Notes: a model not told the origin generated them from the letters alone. DNA of 64,000 bases from SAR86 cluster bacterium AG-422-O05 (GCA_003213495.1 QCMW01000001.1:186001-250000), one strand, 5' to 3'. Counted from the stretch's first letter, positions 45,055 to 53,416 are shown. Numbers and translations are program-made.

Positions 45055-45161
45055 CCGTTCATAAGCATCCTATTTTTGGTGGCGTATTATCACTCTAAAA
45101 AGGCATAAACTCAACCTTTTTTAAAAGATATTTTTAGCCACAAAATTATCAAAAATACTAA

Positions 45162-45245
45162 TGGTGGAGAGGGTAGGATTCGAACCTACGTAGCCGAAGC
45201 GGCAGATTTACAGTCTGCTGGTATTAACCACTCACCCACCTCTCC
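45162..45245 (-). tRNA. tRNA-Tyr (GTA)
   Basis: An 84-nt class II tRNA with acceptor GGAGAGG/CCTCTCC, long variable arm (CGCTTCGGCTACG region), anticodon loop CTGTAAA giving GTA, discriminator A and encoded CCA. First gene of the minus-strand super-cluster. The tRNA-Gly that lies between Tyr and Thr in E. coli is absent; the 107-base gap shows nothing recognisable. Confidence 0.97.
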
Positions 45246-45259
45246 ATTCAAAGGTAGCT

Positions 45260-45288
45260 ATTTTTGTTCTAGAATTAGCTTAAGTCAA
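45260..45288 (-). promoter_or_regulatory. Promoter of tRNA-Tyr/tRNA-Thr/tuf transcript
   Basis: Minus strand TTGACT (45283-45288), 17-base spacer, AAAAAT (45260-45265). The -35 is strong, the -10 moderate. Transcription would start about 8 bases before the tRNA-Tyr 5' end. Confidence 0.6.
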
Positions 45289-45301
45289 CTAATTTCTTAC
45301 A

Positions 45302-46045
45302 TTGAATAAGCTAAATTTTGAAAATATTTATAATAATTTGCCAAAAAATAGGGTAAGTGTTGATATTTTCGACGAAATTGACTCCACAAATGATGAAGCT
45401 AAAAGAATATCGCTTGAAAATGAATTTCATTTAGTAATTGCAGAAAAACAGTCAAAAGGCAGAGGCAGGTATGGAAAAACGTGGTCAAGTCCTGATTCTC
45501 ATAATATTTATATGACCATATGTACACAAAATGACTTATCTTTTGCACCAGAAAGCCTTATTACAGGGGTTATTTGTAAAAGGTCTATTAATAAAATCGA
45601 TAAAGATATAAATATAGGCTTAAAGTGGCCAAATGACTTAATTTTAAATAAAAAGAAAATTGGTGGGATATTGATTGAGAAAGAACACTATCAAAATACA
45701 GTTAAAACAATCATTGGAATTGGCATTAATTTAAATATTGAAAAAAAGGAGCCTTGGTGGGGAGATTTATCAAAATTTAATCTTGAAAGTAAACGAAATG
45801 AATTGATAATTGAGATAATTAATAACTTAATTAAAGTTTTTGATGAAAAAGATTTTGATTGGTTGAACGAATGGCGACAGGCTTGTGTGCATATAAATAA
45901 AGAAATTAAAATTCATAAAAAAAATAACAAAAAAGAAAATGCTATTTTTAAGGATGTTGATAATTTTGGAAATGCAATAATAGAGACAACCAGTGGTCTT
46001 GAAGTTTTTTCAAGTGGTCAAATTATAATTAAAGGAATTTATTAA
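45302..46045 (+). CDS. birA: Biotin--[acetyl-CoA-carboxylase] ligase, catalytic domain only
   Basis: 247 residues. DEIDSTNDEAK near residue 22-32, the biotinyl-AMP loop GRGRYGKTWSS near 56-66, KWPNDL and KIGGILIE are the BirA catalytic motifs, followed by a small C-terminal SH3-like domain. It attaches biotin to the carboxylase carrier protein. The N-terminal winged helix of E. coli BirA (321 residues) is missing, so it should not repress biotin genes. The start taken is TTG at 45302; no ATG lies early enough to keep the first beta strand. It is divergent from tRNA-Tyr, with msrA one base downstream. Confidence 0.93.
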   Translation: MNKLNFENIYNNLPKNRVSVDIFDEIDSTNDEAKRISLENEFHLVIAEKQSKGRGRYGKTWSSPDSHNIYMTICTQNDLSFAPESLITGVICKRSINKIDKDINIGLKWPNDLILNKKKIGGILIEKEHYQNTVKTIIGIGINLNIEKKEPWWGDLSKFNLESKRNELIIEIINNLIKVFDEKDFDWLNEWRQACVHINKEIKIHKKNNKKENAIFKDVDNFGNAIIETTSGLEVFSSGQIIIKGIY

Positions 46046-46046
46046 A

Positions 46047-46604
46047 ATGATTCATTACATAAAAAATATTTCACTAAAATCTGACGTACCAAATAATTTA
46101 AAAGAAATTATTCTAGGTGCTGGTTGTTTTTGGGGTGTAGAGAAAAAATTTTGGGATTTAGATGGAGTTTACCTAACATCGGTGGGTTACTCTGGAGGTG
46201 AAACAGAAAATCCAACTTACGAAGATGTCTGTTACAAAAATACCAATCATGCTGAAGTTGTAAAGGTTATTTATGATCCAAACATAATTAAATTAAATAA
46301 AATCTTAAAAATTTTTTGGGAGTGCCATGATCCAACTCAAGGGATGAGACAAGGTAATGATATTGGTACTCAATACAGATCGGTTATATATTCATCTGAT
46401 CCAACTGATCTTGATATTGCAAATGAGTCTAAAGAAATTTATCAAAAAGAACTTGAAAAAAATAATTATTCAACAATTACAACTGAGATTGATATTGTAA
46501 AAAACTATTTTTTAGCAGAGGAGTATCACCAACAATATCTTGCTAAAAATCCAAATGGCTATTGTGGCATTGGCGGGACAGGATGCTCTTTCCCAAATGA
46601 ATAA
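46047..46604 (+). CDS. msrA: Peptide methionine (S)-S-oxide reductase MsrA
   Basis: 185 residues. Catalytic Cys27 in GAGCFWGVE, the substrate pocket HAEVVKVIYDP and GNDIGTQYRS, and resolving Cys173 and Cys180 near the C-terminus (GYCGIGGTGC), so recycling by thioredoxin through the two-resolving-Cys mechanism is expected. It repairs oxidised methionine in the cytosol. Start follows the biotin ligase stop by one base. Confidence 0.97.
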   Translation: MIHYIKNISLKSDVPNNLKEIILGAGCFWGVEKKFWDLDGVYLTSVGYSGGETENPTYEDVCYKNTNHAEVVKVIYDPNIIKLNKILKIFWECHDPTQGMRQGNDIGTQYRSVIYSSDPTDLDIANESKEIYQKELEKNNYSTITTEIDIVKNYFLAEEYHQQYLAKNPNGYCGIGGTGCSFPNE

Positions 46605-46610
46605 ATTGTA

Positions 46611-46616
46611 TATAAT
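46611..46616 (+). promoter_or_regulatory. -10 box for tRNA-Thr(TGT)
   Basis: Perfect TATAAT ending 10 bases before the tRNA 5' end and directly after msrA. No clear -35 is seen over the end of msrA. Confidence 0.5.
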
Positions 46617-46626
46617 ACAATCCGTT

Positions 46627-46703
<77 letters not shown>

Positions 46704-46711
46704 TTAAAATA

Positions 46712-46834
46712 ATGAATACAGATAAAAATACAAACAAAGACAACGAACTAAAAAAAGATTTTAAAGTTGCCCAATATCTTTATATAGCAATTTATATTTC
46801 TCTGGTTATAGCTTTAATAGTTATATCTCTATAA
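46712..46834 (+). CDS. Candidate small membrane protein, 40 residues
   Basis: An ATG nine bases after tRNA-Thr opens a 40-codon frame: a Lys/Asp/Asn-rich N-terminal half (DKNTNKDNELKKDFK) and one hydrophobic helix (YLYIAIYISLVIALIVISL) at the C-terminus. The polar-then-hydrophobic layout is that of single-pass small membrane proteins. No Shine-Dalgarno sequence is visible and I recognise no family. It may simply be transcribed with the tRNA. Confidence 0.4.
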   Translation: MNTDKNTNKDNELKKDFKVAQYLYIAIYISLVIALIVISL

Positions 46835-46837
46835 TCA

Positions 46838-46918
46838 ATGGATCTTAGCGTTTATATAATCGGTAATTTAATCTTTATTGCTCTTTTGTATTGGATTGTT
46901 AGAAACAAAGATAACTAA
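46838..46918 (+). CDS. Candidate small membrane protein, 26 residues
   Basis: Three bases after the 40-residue frame, an ATG opens MDLSVYIIGNLIFIALLYWI followed by VRNKDN. One hydrophobic helix with a basic cytosolic end, resembling tiny subunits such as those of cytochrome oxidases in layout only. Its stop overlaps the convergent amidohydrolase stop by 4 bases, the same arrangement as three other convergent pairs in the window, which weakly favours a real gene. Confidence 0.35.
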   Translation: MDLSVYIIGNLIFIALLYWIVRNKDN

Positions 46919-48180
46919 TTTCTATACGTATTTGGTTTTTCGGGTTGAGTGGTGTACCTATCTCTTAACCTAGAAGATCTTGTAGTTAAATCAATAGCTT
47001 TTCCATTTATAAAAACATATTCTGGCATAGATGAAGGCTCTAATGGATCTGCATCCCAAACTACTATATCTGCAAAATAACCTGTCTTAATTTCACCACG
47101 TTGATCGATATTGAAAACGTTTGCGGGCGTAGAGGTTATAGCTTTTATAGCAGCTTCGTATGACATACCATTTGCAACAGCGACTCCTGCTCCCTGCCTA
47201 ACTAAATGAAAGTTATGACTCCTAGGAGTATTAAACATTATGTCTATACCTTTTTTTTCAAGTCTTGATGCCATTTGGATATTAGAGGCAAGTTCATCAA
47301 AAGAATCAGGTATATTATTTATTGGATTAATAATTAGCGGAATATTGCTTTCAGCAATTTGAGATGCTACTAATGAAGCATCTTGTGCTCCCTTTATTAT
47401 CAAATTTAGACTATATTTTTCTTTTAATTCAATTAATTTAAGAATATCAGAAGCTCTATGAGTGCTTATAATTAGTGGTAAATTATCATTAACCAACTTA
47501 AAAAGAGCTTTAACATCTCTGGGATGAAGTTCCATAAAATCAGCTATTGGTGATCCTTCTATTAAGTCGGCAATATCACTATCAGAAGATAAGTCTCGTG
47601 CATTGATCGATGATGCAAAAGATAGTAAATCATCCATAACTGCAAAAGTCTCAGCTCTAGATTTATTACTGCTACCGCCAACATTTCCAATCATTACAAT
47701 ATCTTTGTTGCTTGTTATATCAAGCTCACCGTCAAGAAGAAAATATGACCCTAAGCCACCAATTGGACTAGAAGTGTTTTGAGGTAAACTCAAAGCTGAA
47801 GTTACTCCATTAGATCTATTCCAAGGTATCAACGTAGATTTTGGATTAAAAGCATCATGAATACTAAAGCCAATACTATAAATGTCGGACGAATCGTCTC
47901 TTGTAACACTCAGAGCACCAATTTCAACGATACCAATATTAGTGTCCGTTCCAATTATTCCTGGTGTAACTATCATGCCTGAAGCATCAATTACAAAATC
48001 TGCTTGCATGTTAGCTGAAGAAATTCTCTTTATTGTTCCATTCTCAATTAGAATATTTCCTTCAAAAGGAATATTTTTGACACCATCATAAATAGTGGCA
48101 TTTTTAATAAGTGTAGTGTCAGCAAATAAAGAGCCTACAAATACCAAGCATAAAAATGTTTTAAAAATTTTTGTAAACAT
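46915..48180 (-). CDS. Exported amidohydrolase-like protein lacking metal ligands
   Basis: 421 residues with a signal peptide (KIFKTFLCLVFVGSLFA) and the amidohydrolase frame: beta-sandwich edges (TLIKNATIYDG; GYFADIVVWDADPLEP) around a TIM barrel. At the position of the metal-binding HxH the sequence reads VTPGIIGTDTNIG, so both histidines are replaced (Asp79, Asn81). The later His pair and the catalytic Asp found in the upstream paralogue are also missing; only His241 remains. It follows that paralogue after 3 bases. It is probably a non-hydrolytic partner or a diverged enzyme; the function is unknown. Confidence 0.85.
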   Translation of the reverse strand: MFTKIFKTFLCLVFVGSLFADTTLIKNATIYDGVKNIPFEGNILIENGTIKRISSANMQADFVIDASGMIVTPGIIGTDTNIGIVEIGALSVTRDDSSDIYSIGFSIHDAFNPKSTLIPWNRSNGVTSALSLPQNTSSPIGGLGSYFLLDGELDITSNKDIVMIGNVGGSSNKSRAETFAVMDDLLSFASSINARDLSSDSDIADLIEGSPIADFMELHPRDVKALFKLVNDNLPLIISTHRASDILKLIELKEKYSLNLIIKGAQDASLVASQIAESNIPLIINPINNIPDSFDELASNIQMASRLEKKGIDIMFNTPRSHNFHLVRQGAGVAVANGMSYEAAIKAITSTPANVFNIDQRGEIKTGYFADIVVWDADPLEPSSMPEYVFINGKAIDLTTRSSRLRDRYTTQPEKPNTYRN

Positions 48181-48183
48181 CCT

Positions 48184-49572
48184 CTACTCCTCAAGCCTAT
48201 TTTTATTTGAATTTATGATACCAATATCAAAATCACTTGAAGGATAAAAGCCAGACTCTCTATCGTATGCGAGACCGCCGTCTATAAAAACTGTTTCTGC
48301 AAGAGCATAAACACTAAATGGATTTTTTGACCAAATTACCACGTCAGCATTTTTGCCTACTTTTAAGGAGCCAGTTTGATCATATATGCCAGCTGCTTTT
48401 GCAGGATTACTTGTAATCCAATTCATTGCTCTTGCTTTAGAAATATCATAGCCAGCTCTTATTCCAGCTGATAATGCTTTTGAAGCTTCTTGATTAAGGT
48501 GTTGAATGCCTATCGCATCATCTGAATGAACAATAGCACAACCAGTTCCACCTTTTGCTTGATCTACGATTGCAATATTTGCTTGGACCATGTCATAAGC
48601 TTCATGTTTGAAACCCCACCAATCTGCCCAAAGAGCGCCACAAATGTTATTTTCTGCTAATAGATCTGCAATCTTGTATGCTTCAACACCATGATGGAAC
48701 GCTGTGATTTTATAACCAAATTCTTTAGCAACATCTATCATGGATGCCATCTCATCGGCTCTATAACAATGGTTGTGAACTAAAATTTCGCCTCTTAAAA
48801 CACCAGCTAATGTATCAAGCTCCAAATCTCTTGGAGGCTTATAACCCATTTCTTTTGCTTCATCTGATTTAGACTCGTACTCATTCAATCGATTTAAATA
48901 AGCTTCTGCTTCAATCCATGCTTTTCTATAGCCGGCAATGTTTCCCATTCTTGTTGAAGGTGCTTGCTGTCTATTTCCATAAACTCTTTTTGGATTTTCA
49001 CCACACGCCATTTTTAATGAATGAGGAGCGTTAGGAAATTTCATTGAATTAATTGTTACTCTTTGAAGGTTTTTAACTGTAACACCTCTACCGCCAATTA
49101 AGTTTGCAGAACCTGGCAATACATGAAAAGCAGTGACTCCGCCACTTAATGCAAGAGTATATTGCGGGTCTTGAACCCACATAGAATGTTCGGCCCACAC
49201 ATCTGCGGTAACTGGGCTAGTTGCTTCGTTTCCATCAGAGCTAGTTCGAACACCTGGAGCAGGATAAACTCCCATATGAGAATGAATATCTATAATTCCA
49301 GGGGTGACCCACTTACCAGAAGCATCAATTACTTCAAAATCATCAGTAACTGGTAAATCTTTTCCAATAGCAGCAATTTTTCTATCATTAATAAGGATAT
49401 CAGTTTGTAATAACTCATTACCCTCTCCATCATAAATATTTGCATTTTTAATTAAGACATTAACTGAAGGCAAAGGTTCGTATGTGGATTCAAAAGGTTT
49501 TGCAATTAATTCAAAATTAAAGCAAAGAAAAAATAATGCTAATAAAAATGAATACTTTGGCGAAATGGTCAT
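48184..49572 (-). CDS. Exported imidazolonepropionase-like amidohydrolase
   Basis: 462 residues, signal peptide in the first 24. Metal ligands are intact: His97 and His99 (PGIIDIHSHMG), His268 region (LVHNHCYRADE), His293/294 (TAFHHGVEAYK) and Asp351 (VHSDDA). The C-terminal sandwich has GKNADVVIWSKNPFS. COG1228-type enzymes of this kind cleave cyclic amides or dipeptides, often of prolidase type, in the periplasm; the substrate is not known. First gene of a two-gene operon with the metal-less paralogue and divergent from the alcohol dehydrogenase. Confidence 0.9.
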   Translation of the reverse strand: MTISPKYSFLLALFFLCFNFELIAKPFESTYEPLPSVNVLIKNANIYDGEGNELLQTDILINDRKIAAIGKDLPVTDDFEVIDASGKWVTPGIIDIHSHMGVYPAPGVRTSSDGNEATSPVTADVWAEHSMWVQDPQYTLALSGGVTAFHVLPGSANLIGGRGVTVKNLQRVTINSMKFPNAPHSLKMACGENPKRVYGNRQQAPSTRMGNIAGYRKAWIEAEAYLNRLNEYESKSDEAKEMGYKPPRDLELDTLAGVLRGEILVHNHCYRADEMASMIDVAKEFGYKITAFHHGVEAYKIADLLAENNICGALWADWWGFKHEAYDMVQANIAIVDQAKGGTGCAIVHSDDAIGIQHLNQEASKALSAGIRAGYDISKARAMNWITSNPAKAAGIYDQTGSLKVGKNADVVIWSKNPFSVYALAETVFIDGGLAYDRESGFYPSSDFDIGIINSNKNRLEE

Positions 49573-49634
49573 ATATTTATTAATATAATCTATAATTGCT
49601 AAAGACGAAAGACATATAGAATTATTTAGAAATT

Positions 49635-50768
49635 ATGCAATTAAACTACTTTAATAGACCTTATTTTGAAAACGGCGCTATAACTAAGCTTCCTGAGGTC
49701 TTGAAAACACATGGTGTAAAAAATCCTCTCGTATGCACTGACCCAGGATTATCCTCGATAGGCATGACTGATAAAATTAGAAATTTAATCTCTAATGATT
49801 TTTCTTCAATATATTATAAAGAAACTCCTGCTAATCCGACTGAAAATGCAGTAAATGACGCTTTAGAACTCTACAAAAATAATAATTGTGATGGTGTTGT
49901 TGGTTTCGGTGGAGGGTCAAGTATAGATTTGGCTAAGGCAGTAGCCCTTATGGCAAATCATGAGGGAAGTCTTTTAAATTACTCAGTGAATGAAGGTGGT
50001 TATGGAAAAATAACAGAGACGGTTCCTATGATAGCTATTCCAACAACCTCAGGTACAGGAAGCGAAGTATCTGTAGGGTCATTAATCACAATGAATGATG
50101 GAAGAAAATTAATCTATGCAAGTCCATATTTAATGCCAAAAGCTGCGATTTGCGATCCAGAGCTCACTTTAGGTTTACCTCCAGTTCTTACAGCTGGAGC
50201 CGGAATGGACGCACTAACACATTGTATAGAAGCTATTTTATCTCCTATCAATGACCCTCCAGCAGAAGCAGTTGGTATAGATGGTATTGAAAAAATTATT
50301 AAGGAGGAAAGTCTTATAAGAGCATATAAAGATGGACAGGATAAAGAAGCTAGGTGGAGCATGATGATGGCATCCGCTGAAGGTGCTATGGCTTTTCAAA
50401 AAGGCCTTGGAGCCGTTCATTCAATGAGTCATGCTCTCGGAGCTAATCAAGAACTAAGACTTCATCATGGAACTTTAAACGCAGTTCTATTGCCAACAAT
50501 ACTTAGATTTAATCAAGATTATGTTGGAACTAAATACTCAAGGATTGCAAGAGCAATGGGACAAAACGAATCAATAGATTTGGCAAATGAAATTGAGAAA
50601 CTAAATGAAAAGATTGGCATTCCAAGAAATCTAAAAGAAATGGGAATAACCGAAGATTTAATTCCTAATCTTGTTGCTCATGCTAAAGAAGACCCCAGTA
50701 ATTTAACTACACCAAGGCTGCCATCCCAGAAAGAATGGGAAGAACTCTTTCTAGAAGCATTGGAATAA
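49635..50768 (+). CDS. Iron-containing alcohol dehydrogenase
   Basis: 377 residues of the group III ADH fold. NAD(P)-binding GFGGGSSIDLAKA near 90-102, TTSGTGSEVS at 137-146, and metal ligands Asp192 and His196 (GMDALTHCIEA), His262 (GAVHSMSHALG) and His277/278 (LHHGTLNA). All four ligand positions are filled, so it should be active. The family oxidises alcohols or reduces aldehydes in the cytosol. Substrate unknown; it is not in a recognisable pathway cluster, lying between the amidohydrolases and the zinc-type receptor. Confidence 0.93.
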   Translation: MQLNYFNRPYFENGAITKLPEVLKTHGVKNPLVCTDPGLSSIGMTDKIRNLISNDFSSIYYKETPANPTENAVNDALELYKNNNCDGVVGFGGGSSIDLAKAVALMANHEGSLLNYSVNEGGYGKITETVPMIAIPTTSGTGSEVSVGSLITMNDGRKLIYASPYLMPKAAICDPELTLGLPPVLTAGAGMDALTHCIEAILSPINDPPAEAVGIDGIEKIIKEESLIRAYKDGQDKEARWSMMMASAEGAMAFQKGLGAVHSMSHALGANQELRLHHGTLNAVLLPTILRFNQDYVGTKYSRIARAMGQNESIDLANEIEKLNEKIGIPRNLKEMGITEDLIPNLVAHAKEDPSNLTTPRLPSQKEWEELFLEALE

Positions 50769-50773
50769 ATGAC

Positions 50774-50802
50774 TTGAAAAAAAATAAGAATAACTCTAGT
50801 AT
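50774..50802 (+). promoter_or_regulatory. Promoter of the small exported protein and ZnuD-like receptor
   Basis: TTGAAA (50774-50779), exactly 17 bases, TAGTAT (50797-50802). Transcription would start near 50809, only about 5 bases before the ATG at 50814, and no Shine-Dalgarno sequence is present, suggesting a leaderless message. I looked for a Zur palindrome here and did not find one. Confidence 0.55.
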
Positions 50803-50813
50803 CTACTTCATTC

Positions 50814-51077
50814 ATGAATAAAAAATATTTACTATTCTCATTTTTATTTTTAGCTAGCATTTCATTGCATAGCTTTGATGACCATCATGATCATTTTGGT
50901 TCAAACGAAGAATACACATCTGATTGTCAGGCATGTGAAGAAAATGTTGAAATTAATATTTCAAAAACAAAACCCTCAAGAGATTTTTTAGAGAATTTTC
51001 CTAAAACAAATCTGATTTCAAGATTTGTTAATTTTAAATCAAAGTCAAATTTATCAAGAGCACCTCCTTCTAAATAA
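50814..51077 (+). CDS. Small exported His/Cys protein upstream of the zinc-type receptor
   Basis: 87 residues: signal peptide (KYLLFSFLFLASISLHS), then a short metal-ligand-like DDHHDH at 22-27, a CQAC pair at 38-41, and a basic C-terminal half ending in RAPP (82-85). Small periplasmic proteins with His, CxxC and a terminal R-A/G-PP are known next to zinc-regulated receptors and have been called zinc chaperones; I make that link from layout only. The receptor starts 43 bases later, with an AT-rich hairpin between them. It could bind zinc or copper in the periplasm. Confidence 0.7.
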   Translation: MNKKYLLFSFLFLASISLHSFDDHHDHFGSNEEYTSDCQACEENVEINISKTKPSRDFLENFPKTNLISRFVNFKSKSNLSRAPPSK

Positions 51078-51105
51078 TTAGTTTTTATTTTTCAAACTAA
51101 TTTTT
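51077..51105 (+). terminator. AT-rich terminator-like hairpin before the receptor
   Basis: ATTAGTTT (51077-51084) and AAACTAAT (51094-51101) form a perfect 8-pair stem with a 9-base loop and are followed by a T tract. It starts in the stop codon of the small exported protein gene and ends just before the receptor's Shine-Dalgarno sequence. The stem is weak, so partial termination or message stabilisation is more likely than full termination. Confidence 0.5.
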
Positions 51106-51120
51106 CATTAAGGAGGAAAT

Positions 51121-53397
51121 ATGAAAAAATTTTTAAATGCGATAATAGTTTTAATCGCTTTCCATTCGAATGGATTAATTTCACAAGATGTTGAAGAGAT
51201 TGTTGTTACTTCTGCTCTGGTTGATACAACTGAAATTACAAATCCACTATATGTAATTGATGGAGAAGATATTTTAGATGATGCAACAACTAGTCTAGGA
51301 GATGCAATCGATAGTTATTTGGGTGTATCTATAGCTGATTATGGTGCTGCTGTGGGACAACCAATTATTCGAGGTATGTCAGGTCCTAGAGTCAAAATTC
51401 TTAAAAATGGAATGGTAAATCGTGACGTTTCTGGACTTGGAGTTGATCACTTAAATGATGTTGATCTAAATGATATATCTCAAATTGAGATTGTTAAAGG
51501 TCCATCCTCTTTGTTATATGCAAATGGAACAATTGGTGGAATTATCAATGTGGTTGATGACACTATATCAACAGTTAATTTTGAGTCACCGAAGGCAAAC
51601 TTCGGTCTAGAAACTCAATCAGTAAATGATGGTGAAGCTCAATCTTTCAGTTACAAAGAAAATATAGGTGGATTTAATTTTAGCTTAGGTTTTAAAGATG
51701 TAAATTTTGGAAACTATGATATTCCTGATGGAGCTGTAATGCATGAAGAGGAAGAGCATCATGATGAAGACGAGCATGAAGATGAACATCATGAAGATGA
51801 GCATCATGAAGAAGATTTAGGATATGTAAATAACTCAGATTTTGCAGTTGAAGCAACTAAGTTTGGTATTTCAAAAGTAGGAGATTGGGGTTACATAGGT
51901 TTTGGAATAGATAACCTTGAAAGTGTTTATGGTATTCCTTTTCATGGAGATGAGCATGGAGATGAGCATGGAGATGAGCACGGTGATGAGCATGGAGATG
52001 AGCACGGTGATGAAGAAGAAGGTCATGATGAGCATGGAGAGGAAAGAATTTTTTCAACTACTGACTCAGAAACTTTTTCTATAAAAGGTTCTTACAACTT
52101 TAATGGTAGCTTAATAAATAAAATCGATTTCACTTATCGTGATTCTGATTACACTCTAACTGAAGCACACGAAGAAGAAGAGCATCATGATGAAGAAGAG
52201 CATCATGATGAAGAAGAGCATCATGATGAAGATGAGGAAGAGCATGAAGAACATGCTCCAACCGTCTTTGCAAATCAAGCTACAGAATATGGAGCAATCT
52301 TTGACATTTCTAACGATTATGCAACTCAAAAAATTGTTTTAAATTTTGTTGACGAAGATAATTCAATTGTTGGAGAAGAGGCATTCATGAATCCAGCAAA
52401 TAACGAAGAATTTACAATGGGTTACTATTTGAGTAAAGATTTTGATTTGTTTAATGTCGACTTAGGAATGAGAATTGATCAAATAGATAGATCTGGCAGT
52501 GTTACTGACGAAGATCATGGAGATGTTGATAATTATTCGATAGATGATACCACCAATAGTTTTGCATTCAGCTTAGGCCGTGATCTTAGTGATACTTTGG
52601 ATGTAAACCTAGGTTTTGCAAGCGTTGAAAGGCTTCCATCAGTCATAGAGCTCTTCATGAATGGGCCGCATATGGCTACTGGAAGGTTTGAGGTTGGTGA
52701 TCCGACACTAAGTGCAGAAACTTCTAATAACTTTGATATTACATTCAGTTTTGATAATGGTGATTATTACGGTTATGCAAGCTTTTTTGTAACAGATGTA
52801 GATAACTATATTACATTAATGGATGAAGACGAAGATCATGATGAGCACGAGGATGAGCATCACGATGATGAAGATGAGCATCACGAAGATGAAGATGGGC
52901 ATGAAGATGGTCATGATGATCATGGTCATGGCAACCTAATACACGCAAACTATATTCAAGAAAATGCAGAGTTTGATGGCTATGAAATTGAGTTTGGAAG
53001 AACTATTCAAATGGCAAATGGTGATCTAACTCTTTCATTTGGTAGAGATGTTGTAAATGCTGAATTTACTGATGGGCATAATGTTCCAAGAATAAATCCA
53101 GCAAGAAATGTTTATTCACTAGTCTACGATCAAGGCGATCTTCTTTTCAAAATTAATTTAAAAGATGTCGATGATCAAAATGACTTTGGTGAGGGTGAGA
53201 CTGCAACTAATGGATATCAAATGCTAGATGCTAGGCTTACTAAAACATTTGATCTAGATGGAAAAAGCAAATTAAAAGTTTCATTATTTGGAAGAAATTT
53301 GCTTGATGAAAAAGCCAGAAATCATGCATCATTTGTTAAAGATCAGGTTCCCCTTCCTGGTAAAAATGTGGGCATAAAATTTAATTTTGATTTCTAG
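51121..53397 (+). CDS. TonB-dependent receptor, ZnuD-like zinc transporter
   Basis: 758 residues: signal peptide, TonB-box region VEEIVVTSALV, and a plug with QPIIRGMSGPRVKILKNG, GVDHLNDVDL and EIVKGPSSLLYANGTIGG, which match zinc receptors of the ZnuD type, then a barrel ending KFNFDF. Four extracellular-loop-like stretches are packed with His, Asp and Glu (about residues 207-232, 276-306, 348-377 and 567-604), far more than in ordinary receptors; ZnuD uses such loops to capture zinc. A strong AAGGAGG (51110-51116) precedes the ATG and a terminator follows. Copper or nickel as ligand cannot be excluded. Confidence 0.85.
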   Translation: MKKFLNAIIVLIAFHSNGLISQDVEEIVVTSALVDTTEITNPLYVIDGEDILDDATTSLGDAIDSYLGVSIADYGAAVGQPIIRGMSGPRVKILKNGMVNRDVSGLGVDHLNDVDLNDISQIEIVKGPSSLLYANGTIGGIINVVDDTISTVNFESPKANFGLETQSVNDGEAQSFSYKENIGGFNFSLGFKDVNFGNYDIPDGAVMHEEEEHHDEDEHEDEHHEDEHHEEDLGYVNNSDFAVEATKFGISKVGDWGYIGFGIDNLESVYGIPFHGDEHGDEHGDEHGDEHGDEHGDEEEGHDEHGEERIFSTTDSETFSIKGSYNFNGSLINKIDFTYRDSDYTLTEAHEEEEHHDEEEHHDEEEHHDEDEEEHEEHAPTVFANQATEYGAIFDISNDYATQKIVLNFVDEDNSIVGEEAFMNPANNEEFTMGYYLSKDFDLFNVDLGMRIDQIDRSGSVTDEDHGDVDNYSIDDTTNSFAFSLGRDLSDTLDVNLGFASVERLPSVIELFMNGPHMATGRFEVGDPTLSAETSNNFDITFSFDNGDYYGYASFFVTDVDNYITLMDEDEDHDEHEDEHHDDEDEHHEDEDGHEDGHDDHGHGNLIHANYIQENAEFDGYEIEFGRTIQMANGDLTLSFGRDVVNAEFTDGHNVPRINPARNVYSLVYDQGDLLFKINLKDVDDQNDFGEGETATNGYQMLDARLTKTFDLDGKSKLKVSLFGRNLLDEKARNHASFVKDQVPLPGKNVGIKFNFDF
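51943..52014 (+). repeat. In-frame 12-base tandem repeat in the receptor gene
   Basis: Six consecutive copies of a CATGGAGATGAG unit, four exact and two reading CACGGTGATGAG or CACGGTGATGAA. They encode HGDE repeats in a surface loop. The period is a multiple of three, so copy-number change would alter loop length without breaking the frame. Confidence 0.9.
52174..52227 (+). repeat. In-frame 18-base tandem repeat in the receptor gene
   Basis: Three exact copies of GAAGAAGAGCATCATGAT, encoding EEEHHD three times in another His-rich loop. Identity at every third base, including wobble positions, points to recent duplication by slippage. Confidence 0.9.
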
Positions 53398-53416
53398 TCT
53401 TTTAACAAAGAATAAT

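Noticed and set aside
50740-50815. Zur box upstream of the ZnuD-like receptor unit
   Set aside because: No TGTTAT-type inverted repeat is present; only an unrelated -35/-10 pair was found.
51943-52227. CRISPR-like array
   Set aside because: Repeats are contiguous without spacers, in frame within a receptor gene, and encode His-rich loops.
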